DNA of 64,000 bases from assembly GCA_026710655.1 (NCBI GenBank), contig JAPOQN010000008.1, forward strand, positions 1 through 64,000, in the 5' to 3' direction. The first letter of the stretch is position 1; every line of letters starts with the position of its first letter. Position numbers and translations under genes: made by a program. The notes under the pieces were generated by a model. The model was not told the origin of the DNA and did no database searches. It was given only the letters and a program-made list of their open reading frames with translations. Positions 1 to 7,377 of this stretch are shown one piece after another. This stretch comes from Chloroflexota bacterium. Its GTDB lineage: Bacteria; Chloroflexota; Dehalococcoidia; Tepidiformales; Tepidiformaceae.

Positions 1-141
1 GGCAACGTGCGCATGGCCGGCAACCTGCTCGGCGATCGCAGGCAGGACGTGGTCATCGGGGCGGAGGTCGAGGTGGCGTTCGAGGACAAGGGCGAGGGCG
101 ACGAGGCGTACACGCTCGTGCAGTGGCGGGTCGTCGAGTAG
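1..141 (+). CDS. DUF35 OB-fold protein, C-terminal fragment
   Basis: The window opens inside a reading frame of 46 codons ending in TAG at 139-141. The visible tail (starting GNVRMAGNLLG, then an acidic stretch and LVQWRVVE) resembles the OB-fold end of DUF35/Zn-ribbon proteins, with the typical pattern of G-N-L followed by V-x-V-x-F-E-D. These small proteins usually accompany thiolase-like or acyl-CoA enzymes and may channel CoA substrates. The zinc ribbon and the partner thiolase would lie upstream, outside the window. Family assignment rests on the short C-terminal pattern only. Confidence 0.6.
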   Translation, partial: GNVRMAGNLLGDRRQDVVIGAEVEVAFEDKGEGDEAYTLVQWRVVE

Positions 142-154
142 GCGATCGGGTCCG

Positions 155-790
155 ATGGCATCCGAGGTGAGCGACCGCTTCCTGATCGACGGGGCGGAGC
201 ACGGGCGCACGCTGGTGCTGGCCCACGGGGCGGGGGCGCCCATGGACCACTCCTGGATGAACCAGGTGTGCGCCCTGCTCGCGGAAGAGGGCGTCCGCAC
301 GGTCCGCTTCGAGTTCCCCTACATGGCGGAGCGGCGCATCAGCGGGAAGCGTCCCGGGCCGAACCCGGCGCGCCGGCTGGAAGCGACCTGGCGCGAGGTT
401 ATCGACGACCTGGGGGCGGAGGGGCTGGTCATCGGGGGGAAGTCGATGGGCGGGCGCATCGCGACCATGGTGGCGGAGGAGGCGGGCGTCGCAGGGGTGG
501 TCTGCTTCGGGTACCCGTTCCACCCGCCGGGAAAGCCGGAACGGCTGCGCACGGCCCATCTCGAGGCGATCGCGACGCCGGTACTCGTCCTGCAGGGGGA
601 GCGGGACACGTTCGGGCGGCGGGAGGAGGTGGCGGGGTACGCGCTCTCCGACAACGTGCGGGTGCACTGGATGAGCGACGGCGACCATGGACTCAAGCCG
701 CGCAAGGCCTCGGGGCGGACGGAGGCGGAGAACCTGGCGGAGGCGGTGCGGGAAGCGGCGCGCTTCGTGGGCGAGGTGGCGGGCGGCTAG
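155..790 (+). CDS. alpha/beta hydrolase, KANL3/Tex30-like
   Basis: A 211-residue cytoplasmic serine-hydrolase-fold protein. Near the N-terminus A-H-G-A-G-A-P forms the oxyanion-hole strand (about residues 24-30), G-K-S-M-G-G-R (about 97-103) is the nucleophile elbow with Ser as nucleophile, V-L-V-L-Q-G-E-R-D supplies the acidic residue and the D-G-D-H-G-L motif near the C-terminus the catalytic His. This order fits the small Tex30/KANL3 family of predicted hydrolases, whose substrates are unknown. It starts 13 nt after the DUF35 gene stop, so both may be one transcript. No Shine-Dalgarno sequence is obvious before the ATG. Confidence 0.8.
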   Translation: MASEVSDRFLIDGAEHGRTLVLAHGAGAPMDHSWMNQVCALLAEEGVRTVRFEFPYMAERRISGKRPGPNPARRLEATWREVIDDLGAEGLVIGGKSMGGRIATMVAEEAGVAGVVCFGYPFHPPGKPERLRTAHLEAIATPVLVLQGERDTFGRREEVAGYALSDNVRVHWMSDGDHGLKPRKASGRTEAENLAEAVREAARFVGEVAGG

Positions 791-796
791 GCCGCT

Positions 797-1456
797 TCAG
801 GCAATGGGCTTGTCGCGGGAGCCCCAGGCGTCCCAGTGGATGACCTCGGAGACGGGCGGGCGCTCGACGCGCTTGAAGTTGTCGTCGCCGGTGAAGTAGG
901 CGACGGGGAAGAGGGTCGCCTGGCTGATGTTGCCGGGGATGGCGAGGAGCTCGGCGACCTCGGTGGCGTACTGGAGGTGGATACCGGTCCAGGCAGTGCC
1001 CAGGCCGCGCGTCCGAAGCGCCATCATGAGCGACCAGGCGGCCGGCATGATCTGGCCGTAGAGGCTGGCCTGCGCGCCCTGCCCGTCGTTCTCCGCCCGG
1101 CCCTCGACGCAGGGGATGATGAGGGCGGGGCAGCGGTGGAGGTTGTCGGCAAGGTAGGCGATGACGGGGCGCATGGGACGGGCGCCGGCGAACTTGTAGA
1201 AGCCCTCGCGGTAGAGCCCACCGATGGCGTCCTTCTTGGCCGGGTCGGTCACGACCATGAAGTGCCAGGGGCGAGCCTCGCCGCCACCGGGCGCGACCTG
1301 GATTGCGATGCTGATGCACTCCTCGATGACCTCGGGCTCGACGGGCCGGTCGAAGTCGAGGCGGCGTCGCACGGAGCGCGTCGTCGTAAGGACGTGGTCA
1401 ACGCTGTCGCGGTCGTAGGGGCGGAACTTGTCGTCGGGGGCGTCCATGTCACTCAT
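797..1456 (-). CDS. nitroreductase family protein
   Basis: A FMN-dependent oxidoreductase of 219 residues. The N-terminal T-T-R-S-V-R-R-R motif is the classic FMN phosphate-binding start of the nitroreductase fold, followed by A-P-G-G-G-E-A-R-P-W-H-F. The C-terminal half holds G-L-G-T-A-W-T-G, the second flavin-contact block. Substrate is unknown; relatives reduce nitro groups, quinones or dehalogenate aromatics. An in-frame ATG at 1468 overlaps the likely -10 box, so the ATG at 1456 is chosen, about 4 nt into the expected transcript. It is divergent from the SDR gene and converges on the hydrolase gene with only 6 nt between them. Confidence 0.85.
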   Translation of the reverse strand: MSDMDAPDDKFRPYDRDSVDHVLTTTRSVRRRLDFDRPVEPEVIEECISIAIQVAPGGGEARPWHFMVVTDPAKKDAIGGLYREGFYKFAGARPMRPVIAYLADNLHRCPALIIPCVEGRAENDGQGAQASLYGQIMPAAWSLMMALRTRGLGTAWTGIHLQYATEVAELLAIPGNISQATLFPVAYFTGDDNFKRVERPPVSEVIHWDAWGSRDKPIA

Positions 1457-1466
1457 GGGGAGGGCC

Positions 1467-1472
1467 ATTCTG
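1467..1472 (-). promoter_or_regulatory. -10 box of the nitroreductase gene
   Basis: CAGAAT read on the minus strand, ending 10 nt before the chosen ATG at 1456 and overlapping the alternative ATG at 1468. No Shine-Dalgarno sequence follows. Confidence 0.4.
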
Positions 1473-1600
1473 CCACGCGGGGGCGGAGCGGCGGGTGGAG
1501 GCTCGCGCCTTCGGGGTCGGGTGGCAGAATGGGGCGGCTTTGTGAAACGACGGGCCGTGAGCGCCCGAGTCCAGAACCAGCAGGGCAGAGGAGAACCGGA

Positions 1601-2530
1601 ATGGCGGATCGACTGAAGGATCGCGTCGCGATTGTTACGGGCGCGGGGCGGGGCATCGGCGCCTCGATCGCGAAGCTGATGGCGTCCGAGGGCGCGGCGG
1701 TGGTCGTGAACGACCTCGGCGGGAGTGTCGACGGTGAGGGCGCGGACGACGCGCCGGCGCGCGAGGTCGTGCGCGAGATCGAAGCCGCTGGCGGACGCGC
1801 CGTCGCGAACTTCGACGACGTCTCGGACTACGACGCTTCGGAGCAGATCATCCGCACGGCGCTGAACGAGTACGGGCAGCTCGACATCCTCTGCAACGTC
1901 GCCGGCATCCTGCGCGACCGCATGATCTTCAACATGACCGAGGCTGAGTGGGACGCGGTTATCGCGGTGCACCTGAAGGGCACGTTCAACACCTCCAAGT
2001 ACGCCTCCATCTACTGGCGGTCGGAGCGCCGGGGCGACTACCGGCTGATCAACTTCACCTCGGTGTCGGGACTCTCGGGGTCGCCGGGGCAGCCGAACTA
2101 CGCGGCCGCCAAGCTCGGCATCGTGGGGCTGACGTACTCGTGCGCGAACGCGCTGGCGCGCTACGGCGTGACCTCGAACGCGATCAGCCCGGGCGCGGCC
2201 ACGCGCATGGGCGACACGATTCCTCCCGAGCGCAGGCGCCAACTGGACGCAGCCCAGCAGCGCGCCGCTGAGGATCGCGCACGGGAGATGTCGCCGGACA
2301 ACGTGGCGCCTCCGGTGGTGTACCTGGCGAGCAAGGAGTCGGGCTGGATCAACGGGCAGGTCATCGGCGCATCCGGCTTCCAGGTATCGCTCTTCAATAC
2401 CCCCGAGGCGATCCGCCAGATCCAGGGCAAGGAGCCCTGGACGGTGGACGACATGTTCCAGCGCATGCCCCAGATCTTCCGCCCGGCAATCGAGGGCAGG
2501 AACTTCTACCAGCAGCAGCGCGAGAGCTAG
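1601..2530 (+). CDS. SDR-family 3-hydroxyacyl-CoA-type dehydrogenase
   Basis: A 309-residue short-chain dehydrogenase using NAD(P)H. T-G-A-G-R-G-I-G (about residues 13-20) is the Rossmann glycine motif, N-V-A-G is the structural NAG block, and the catalytic Ser followed by Y-A-A-A-K gives the S-Y-K triad. The extended loop G-S-V-D-G-E-G-A-D-D after the second strand matches the (3R)-hydroxyacyl-CoA dehydrogenase type of peroxisomal multifunctional enzyme 2, seen in many Chloroflexota and actinobacterial fatty-acid or sterol pathways. The C-terminus is about 50 residues longer than a minimal SDR. ATG at 1601 follows a GGAG-containing stretch, and the upstream 130 bp are shared with the divergent nitroreductase gene. 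Confidence 0.88.
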   Translation: MADRLKDRVAIVTGAGRGIGASIAKLMASEGAAVVVNDLGGSVDGEGADDAPAREVVREIEAAGGRAVANFDDVSDYDASEQIIRTALNEYGQLDILCNVAGILRDRMIFNMTEAEWDAVIAVHLKGTFNTSKYASIYWRSERRGDYRLINFTSVSGLSGSPGQPNYAAAKLGIVGLTYSCANALARYGVTSNAISPGAATRMGDTIPPERRRQLDAAQQRAAEDRAREMSPDNVAPPVVYLASKESGWINGQVIGASGFQVSLFNTPEAIRQIQGKEPWTVDDMFQRMPQIFRPAIEGRNFYQQQRES

Positions 2531-2544
2531 GCGCGGAGGTCGCG

Positions 2545-3171
2545 ATGTCCGGCGAGCGAGCCGTCCTGTTCGACTTCGGCGGGGTGCTGCTGCGCCAGGA
2601 CTGGGACCAGTACGACGAGTTCTGCGAGCGGAACGGCCTGCCCACGCGGGCGCTGCGACGCGCCCTTTACGGCACAGACGAGTGGCGGGCGCTGCAGACG
2701 GGCCGCATCAGCGACCGTTCGATCTGGCGGGCTGCGGCGATCGCCTCGCTGGCGGAGCATTGCGGCGATCGCGCCGAGGGCCTCTTCGAGGAGTGGTACG
2801 CGCGTCCGATCAGGCTGCACGACTCGAACATCGCCCTGGCGAACGCGCTGCGGGCGGCGGGTGTCCGCATCGGGCTGCTGAGCAACGCCGCCCCGGACCT
2901 CGAGACGCGCATCGTTGACGACTTCGGCGTTGACATCGACTGGCATGACCGCGTGATCTCGGGGCTGGTCGGGCTGGCGAAGCCGGACCCGGCCATCTAC
3001 CACCTCGCGGCGGAGCGGATCGGGCTGCCGGAACCCGCCTGCTTCTTCATCGACGACCTCGCGGAAAACGTCGAGGCGGCGCGGTCGGTGGGGATGCAGG
3101 CGCACCATTTCCAGGGCGACTACGCCGGACTGCACGCGGAGTTGCGGGCGGCCGGTTACGACTGGGAGTAG
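2545..3171 (+). CDS. HAD-IA hydrolase, epoxide-hydrolase/YihX-like
   Basis: A 208-residue haloacid-dehalogenase superfamily phosphatase. Motif I is L-F-D-F-G-G-V-L, with nucleophile Asp but Gly where most HAD phosphatases carry the second Asp; this variant is common in the YihX and soluble-epoxide-hydrolase N-domain branch. L-L-S-N-A-A is motif II, G-L-A-K-P-D-P gives the motif III Lys and F-F-I-D-D-L-A-E-N motif IV. It probably dephosphorylates a small sugar phosphate or similar substrate. The gene begins 14 nt after the SDR gene with a GGAGG ribosome-binding site, so the two are likely co-transcribed. Confidence 0.85.
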   Translation: MSGERAVLFDFGGVLLRQDWDQYDEFCERNGLPTRALRRALYGTDEWRALQTGRISDRSIWRAAAIASLAEHCGDRAEGLFEEWYARPIRLHDSNIALANALRAAGVRIGLLSNAAPDLETRIVDDFGVDIDWHDRVISGLVGLAKPDPAIYHLAAERIGLPEPACFFIDDLAENVEAARSVGMQAHHFQGDYAGLHAELRAAGYDWE

Positions 3172-3177
3172 GGGCCT

Positions 3178-3984
3178 CTACTCGCTAGGCAGGACGCGCA
3201 CCGAGTCGACAAGGGCGTTGAGCAGCACCTGAAAGCGGAGGCGGGCGCCGGCCGACAGGCCGTCCCGGGTGTGGGGTCTCACCACTCCCCGCGTGTGAAT
3301 GAAGTTCAGGCTTCCCCGCCCATTGAAGTCGTAAACCGCAGTGCCCGAGTCGCCGTCGGAGGCCCAGGTGAGACCACCCACCAGACGCAACCCATCGGGA
3401 ATGGTGAAGACAAAGGAACCGATCTGCCACTCGGTACGCCCGTCCCCCTCCACGATGTTGCCCGCGTACAGGGCCGGCAGGCGGCCGGGCTCGTGGGTGA
3501 TCCCGCCATCGAGGTTGGAGGGAGGGCCCGCGACGCCGTCGACGACCGCGCGAACCTCGAAGCGGTGCCCCGTGGAACTGGTGAGCCGGTCCAGGCGATA
3601 GGCGCGCGTCGCCGAGTCGCTGGAGGGAACCTCCTGCCACGCTCCCCATGGTTCCTGGCGAGACTCGGCGCTGTTCCAGCGGGTTCTGCGGTACTGCCAT
3701 CGGGTGGCGTCATCGGAACCGCCAACCCACTCCAACAGGAGGGCATCCGGTGATCCGTCGGAAACGACGACCAGGCAGGGACCGCCTTCCGGCACGGTTT
3801 CGCTCGATCCGATGACGGCCAGGCAGGTCTCCATGGAGAGAGCTGCCCTCGGGGCGTCGACCCTGGCTTCCTCCCCACCACCACCCAGCAGGACGACCGG
3901 CACCACAATTGCCGCAGCCACCACGCCGCCCGCAACGACCATCCCTGCCCAGGCGCGCCGCGACATCCGGCGGATACGCTCCAT
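3178..3984 (-). CDS. membrane-anchored protein with fibronectin-III-like domain
   Basis: A 268-residue protein of unrecognised family. After a basic N-terminus (M-E-R-I-R-R-M-S-R-R) comes one hydrophobic segment at about residues 12-34, then a Gly-rich linker and an extracytoplasmic region. Residues about 80-155 resemble a fibronectin type III repeat: L-E-W with a Trp/Tyr-rich middle strand and L-x-x-x-T-x-H-x-F-x-V-R-A-V. The C-terminal 100 residues have no recognised fold. Two Cys in the proximal region could pair. The ATG at 3984 is preferred over a GTG at 3990 because it lies 7 nt after a TAGGAT box. Role unknown, perhaps cell-surface binding. Confidence 0.7.
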   Translation of the reverse strand: MERIRRMSRRAWAGMVVAGGVVAAAIVVPVVLLGGGGEEARVDAPRAALSMETCLAVIGSSETVPEGGPCLVVVSDGSPDALLLEWVGGSDDATRWQYRRTRWNSAESRQEPWGAWQEVPSSDSATRAYRLDRLTSSTGHRFEVRAVVDGVAGPPSNLDGGITHEPGRLPALYAGNIVEGDGRTEWQIGSFVFTIPDGLRLVGGLTWASDGDSGTAVYDFNGRGSLNFIHTRGVVRPHTRDGLSAGARLRFQVLLNALVDSVRVLPSE

Positions 3985-3991
3985 GGCCACA

Positions 3992-3997
3992 ATCCTA
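3992..3997 (-). promoter_or_regulatory. -10 box, leaderless start at 3984
   Basis: TAGGAT on the minus strand, 7 nt before the ATG at 3984; no ribosome-binding site between them. Confidence 0.5.
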
Positions 3998-4023
3998 GAA
4001 CGGCGGCGGGCGGCGGCGTTCCC

Positions 4024-5433
4024 CTAGCCGAAGCGGATGCTGTCCTCGAGGTGGCGGGTGGCGGGCTGGCGGCGGATGCGGGCCATCTGGAGCACCAGCA
4101 GGATGGGACCGAAACGGCCCACGAGCATGCCCGTGATCAGGAGACCTCGCTCCCAGGCGCCGGCTTCCGGCGCCTGACAGACGGACCAGCCGGAGAGGCT
4201 GATGGCGGAGACGCCTTCGAAGAGGGCGTCGAGGGGGGCGGCGTGGGAAGCGGCGACAACACCGGCGCCGAGGAACGTGACCGCTCCCCCGAACAGGAAG
4301 GTGATGGCAAGCGCGTGGCGGAAGGCCTGTGGCGGGAGCTCCCGGCCGAACAGGGAGAGCCGCTCGCGGCCGGCCAGCGCTCCGAAGAGGCCGATCGCGA
4401 GGACGGCAATGGTCCCGACCTTGAGGCCGCCGCTGACCGACCCGGCGGCGCCGCCAATGAGCATGAGGCCGGTGCCGAACACCTTGCTCTCCTCGCGGAA
4501 AGCGGCGGGGTCGAGGGTGGTGAAGCCGGTGGTGCGGGCGGAGGACTCGAAGAGGGCGATGAAGGGGCGTCGCCACTCGGGCTCGGCCCCGAGGGTGGCG
4601 GGATTCGCCCACTCGCCGAGAAGGAGCACCACCGCCCCACCAACAAGCACGGCCGCCATCGCCAGCAGGATGAGGCGCGCATCGAGGGGAAGGCGGCGGA
4701 AGGAGCGGCGCGAGGCGTAGAGGGCGAGGGGCAAGGGTCCGATGGCGCCCAGCATCGCGAGGGCGCCCGTGACGGCCAGGACGGGGATGTCGTCGGCGAA
4801 GGCGGCGTAGCCGGCGTCGGGGAGGGCGAAGCCGGTGTTGTTGAAGGCGCTGACGGCGTGGAACGGCCCCCACCAGAGGGCACGGTCGGCGGGGACGTCG
4901 GCGGCGAGCATCACAAGGAAGAGGGCGAAGGCGCCGATCGCCTGCACCGCGAATGCGGCGACGAGGACGGTTCGCACAACCCCCAGCACCTCGCCGATGC
5001 CGGGCACACCCCGGAAGAGGCGGCGCATGCCAGAGTCGCGCATGCCGAGCCGGCGTCCGAGGAGCCAGAGGACGACGGTCGCGCCGACCAGGTAGAGGAT
5101 TCCCCCGAGGACCGTGAGCGCGGCAAGCACGCCTTCGCCGAGGAGGGTCCAGTGCTCCTGCACGGGCACGGTCGTGAGGCCGGTGAGGGTAACCGCGGAG
5201 ACGGTGGTGAAAAACGCATCAGCGGCGGTGGCCCCGGCGGTGGAGGCGGCGGGGGCGAGCAGGACGAGCGTGCCCACGGCGAGGAGCAGCGCGTAGGCAA
5301 GGGCGAGGAGGAGGGCGCCGCTCCGGGGCCAGCGGAGCAGGCGTCGCAGGGACGCCGCGGAGGCGGCGAAGCGCCGGCGGGCCGCCACCTCGGCAGGGGC
5401 GGCGTCCCCAGCGGGCTGCCGAGCCGTTACCAT
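4024..5433 (-). CDS. TrkH/KtrB-type potassium transporter subunit
   Basis: A 469-residue polytopic membrane protein of the Trk/Ktr/HKT superfamily, which moves K+ (sometimes Na+) into the cell. The four P-loops with the conserved selectivity Gly can be read in order: T-L-T-G-L-T-T, N-N-T-G-F-A-L, R-T-T-G-F-T-T-L-D and S-L-S-G-W-S-V. At least eight strongly hydrophobic segments surround them. The last loop is less canonical than the third, as usual in KtrB. No TrkA/KtrA regulatory gene lies next to it, so the gating subunit must be encoded elsewhere. The basic N-terminus suits a cytoplasmic start. Confidence 0.88.
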   Translation of the reverse strand: MVTARQPAGDAAPAEVAARRRFAASAASLRRLLRWPRSGALLLALAYALLLAVGTLVLLAPAASTAGATAADAFFTTVSAVTLTGLTTVPVQEHWTLLGEGVLAALTVLGGILYLVGATVVLWLLGRRLGMRDSGMRRLFRGVPGIGEVLGVVRTVLVAAFAVQAIGAFALFLVMLAADVPADRALWWGPFHAVSAFNNTGFALPDAGYAAFADDIPVLAVTGALAMLGAIGPLPLALYASRRSFRRLPLDARLILLAMAAVLVGGAVVLLLGEWANPATLGAEPEWRRPFIALFESSARTTGFTTLDPAAFREESKVFGTGLMLIGGAAGSVSGGLKVGTIAVLAIGLFGALAGRERLSLFGRELPPQAFRHALAITFLFGGAVTFLGAGVVAASHAAPLDALFEGVSAISLSGWSVCQAPEAGAWERGLLITGMLVGRFGPILLVLQMARIRRQPATRHLEDSIRFG

Positions 5434-5440
5434 CGCCCGC

Positions 5441-5446
5441 AGTCTG
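5441..5446 (-). promoter_or_regulatory. -10 box, leaderless potassium transporter start
   Basis: CAGACT on the minus strand ends 7 nt before the ATG at 5433; the gap is GC-rich and lacks a purine ribosome-binding site. Confidence 0.4.
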
Positions 5447-5502
5447 TGATCGGTCCGCGGGTGGGGTCAATCGGCGGCGGTCACGCCTGAGGGAGTCGAA
5501 CG

Positions 5503-6444
5503 ATGGCAGTGATCCTGGGAGACGGCGATTTCACGTACGAGGTAGCGGAGGGATGGGAGCAGCTTCCGGAGGGGGTCACGCTGCGGGAAACGCCGGGCGT
5601 GGCGGTCAATTCCAGCGATGAAGTGTTCCTGCTCACGAGGAACACCGACTACCCGGTGATGGTCTTCGACCGGCAGGGGAGCTTCCTGCGGAGCTTCGGA
5701 CGGGGGGTGTTCGACGCGCGCACGCACGGCATGTTCATCGGCGCGGACGAGGCGGTCTGGTGCGTCGACGACGGCACGCACTCGATTACGAAGTGGTCGC
5801 AGGAAGGCGAGTTGCTGATGACGCTGGGCGGCGACCCTTCGCCGATCTGGAGCGGCGCCCCCTTCAACCGCCCAACGCACGCGGCCGTCTCCCCGGTGAG
5901 CGGCGACCTCTACATCACGGACGGGTACGGGAACTCGAACGTGCATCGCTACACGGCGGAGGGGGAGCACGTGCTCTCGTGGGGCGGCCCGGGCATCGAC
6001 GCGGGGCAGTTCATCCGGCCGCACAACGTGGCGATCGACGAGGAGGAGCGCGTCTACGTGGCCGACCGCGAGGCGCATCGCGTGCAGGTGTTCGACACGG
6101 AGGGCAACTTCATCGAGATGTGGAACAACATCCACCGTCCCGACGGGATGGTGATCGGCCCGGACGGGAACGTGTACATCGGCGAGCTGAACGGGATGGG
6201 CGGCATGGAGGGATGCCCCGGCCTCGGACACCGCGTGAGCATCCTCAGTCGCGGCGGCGACCTGCTGGCGCGCTTCGGGGACGAGGATGAGGGTGAAGGG
6301 CCCGGTCAGTTCATCGCACCGCACGGCGTGGCCGTGGACTCGCACGGCGACATCTACGTGGGGGAGGTGTCGTTCAGCATCGTGGGTCGCACGCTGGACC
6401 CGCCGCGGGAGCTGAAGAGCTTCACGAAGCTACGGAAGGTGTAG
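5503..6444 (+). CDS. NHL-repeat beta-propeller protein (PAL-like)
   Basis: A 313-residue beta-propeller protein. Repeating units of about 45 residues carry the NHL pattern, for example F-I-R-P-H-N-V-A-I-D, R-P-D-G-M-V-I-G-P-D-G-N-V-Y-I-G and I-A-P-H-G-V-A-V-D-S-H-G-D-I-Y-V-G. The spacing and His positions resemble peptidyl-alpha-hydroxyglycine alpha-amidating lyase-type propellers, which bind metal at the central channel. No signal peptide is seen, so it is probably cytoplasmic. Substrate is unknown; such proteins are common in SAR202-like Chloroflexota. The upstream 69 bp divide it from the divergent transporter gene. Confidence 0.8.
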   Translation: MAVILGDGDFTYEVAEGWEQLPEGVTLRETPGVAVNSSDEVFLLTRNTDYPVMVFDRQGSFLRSFGRGVFDARTHGMFIGADEAVWCVDDGTHSITKWSQEGELLMTLGGDPSPIWSGAPFNRPTHAAVSPVSGDLYITDGYGNSNVHRYTAEGEHVLSWGGPGIDAGQFIRPHNVAIDEEERVYVADREAHRVQVFDTEGNFIEMWNNIHRPDGMVIGPDGNVYIGELNGMGGMEGCPGLGHRVSILSRGGDLLARFGDEDEGEGPGQFIAPHGVAVDSHGDIYVGEVSFSIVGRTLDPPRELKSFTKLRKV

Positions 6445-6465
6445 GGATCCGGATTCCGCCCCTTC

Positions 6466-6786
6466 CTACTGGATGGCGGAGTGGGGGGGGGGGTTGAGGC
6501 GGCGGACGACGATGCCCTCGCGCTCCATCATCTCCGGGATCTGGGGGCCGATCTCGTTCTTCCACTCGTCGCTCTGGTAGACGGCCTCGTACTGGGCCTC
6601 GCGCTCGGCTTCGTCGCGGAAGCGGCGCACCCAGATGTAAACGGTCTCGTCTTCCTCGTCGGTGAAGCTGCCGAGGATGACCATGCCCTTCGACTGCTGG
6701 AAGGGGATGATGGTGTTCTCCATGAACTCGACCCAGGCCGCCTGCTGGCCGGGCTTGATTCGGTACTGACGCAGCTCGAAGAGCAT
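6466..6786 (-). CDS. NIPSNAP family protein
   Basis: A 106-residue protein starting M-L-F-E-L-R-Q-Y-R-I-K-P-G, the signature of the NIPSNAP dimeric ferredoxin-like (alpha+beta barrel) fold. Y-I-W-V-R-R-F and Y-Q-S-D-E-W are the usual second-half strands. No catalytic residues are known for the family; members often sit beside monooxygenase or dehydrogenase genes. It is reverse-oriented between the NHL protein and the NuoI-like gene. Family is clear, function is not. Confidence 0.85.
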   Translation of the reverse strand: MLFELRQYRIKPGQQAAWVEFMENTIIPFQQSKGMVILGSFTDEEDETVYIWVRRFRDEAEREAQYEAVYQSDEWKNEIGPQIPEMMEREGIVVRRLNPPPHSAIQ

Positions 6787-6900
6787 GACTCGCCTCCGTG
6801 GGGTGGTTTGACGGGCGGAGTCTACGCGTTCGCGGGGGCTTCGTGATTGTCATCACGAGGCGGGCGGGCTACGATCGGCCCGCTTCTCCAGGAGGACCGG

Positions 6901-7374
6901 ATGGCCTACGGCACGGGCATCGCGCGCGGGATGGGTCTGACCATTCGCCAACTCTTCAAGCCCGTGGATACGATCGAGTACCCGGAGGTCTCGCGACCGG
7001 TTCCGGTGAACGCGCGCACCAACCTGCTCTGGTTCGAAGAGCGCTGCACCGGGTGCAGCACCTGCGCCCAGGCCTGCCCCGACGGCTGCATCCTGGTGGC
7101 CACGAGCCAGGACGCCGAGGGCCGCCGCAACATCGACCGCTACGAGATCGACTTCCGCATCTGCATGTACTGCGGACTGTGCACCGAGGCCTGCCCCTAC
7201 GAGGCGATCCAGCCGGGCGGCCCGCTCGATGACGCGGTCACCAACTTCGACGAGATGTACCGCGACAAGCACACCCTCAGCCAGATGGCGCAGTCGTTCC
7301 TTGAGCGGAACGACAACACCTACCCGAACGGCATGAAGGCGCCCGACCCCGACGGCGACTTCCACCGGCTCTAG
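6901..7374 (+). CDS. NuoI-like 2x[4Fe-4S] ferredoxin subunit
   Basis: A 157-residue iron-sulfur protein resembling the NuoI subunit of complex I. Two canonical clusters are visible: C-T-G-C-S-T-C-A-Q-A-C-P and C-M-Y-C-G-L-C-T-E-A-C-P, each C-x2-C-x2-C-x3-C-P. The N-terminal helix (M-A-Y-G-T-G-I-A-R-G-M-G-L-T) matches the amphipathic segment that docks NuoI on the membrane arm. An AGGAGG ribosome-binding site lies 6 nt before the ATG and a TACGAT box about 30 nt before it. It is followed after 3 nt by the NuoG-like gene. No other nuo gene is present, so this pair is orphaned from a 14-gene operon or belongs to another oxidoreductase. Confidence 0.88.
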   Translation: MAYGTGIARGMGLTIRQLFKPVDTIEYPEVSRPVPVNARTNLLWFEERCTGCSTCAQACPDGCILVATSQDAEGRRNIDRYEIDFRICMYCGLCTEACPYEAIQPGGPLDDAVTNFDEMYRDKHTLSQMAQSFLERNDNTYPNGMKAPDPDGDFHRL

Positions 7375-7377
7375 ACG

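Noticed and set aside
797-2242. A long reverse frame spanning the nitroreductase and the SDR start
   Set aside because: Only the part to 1456 encodes the nitroreductase; the rest is antisense to the SDR gene, Arg/Pro/Gly-rich and without a domain.
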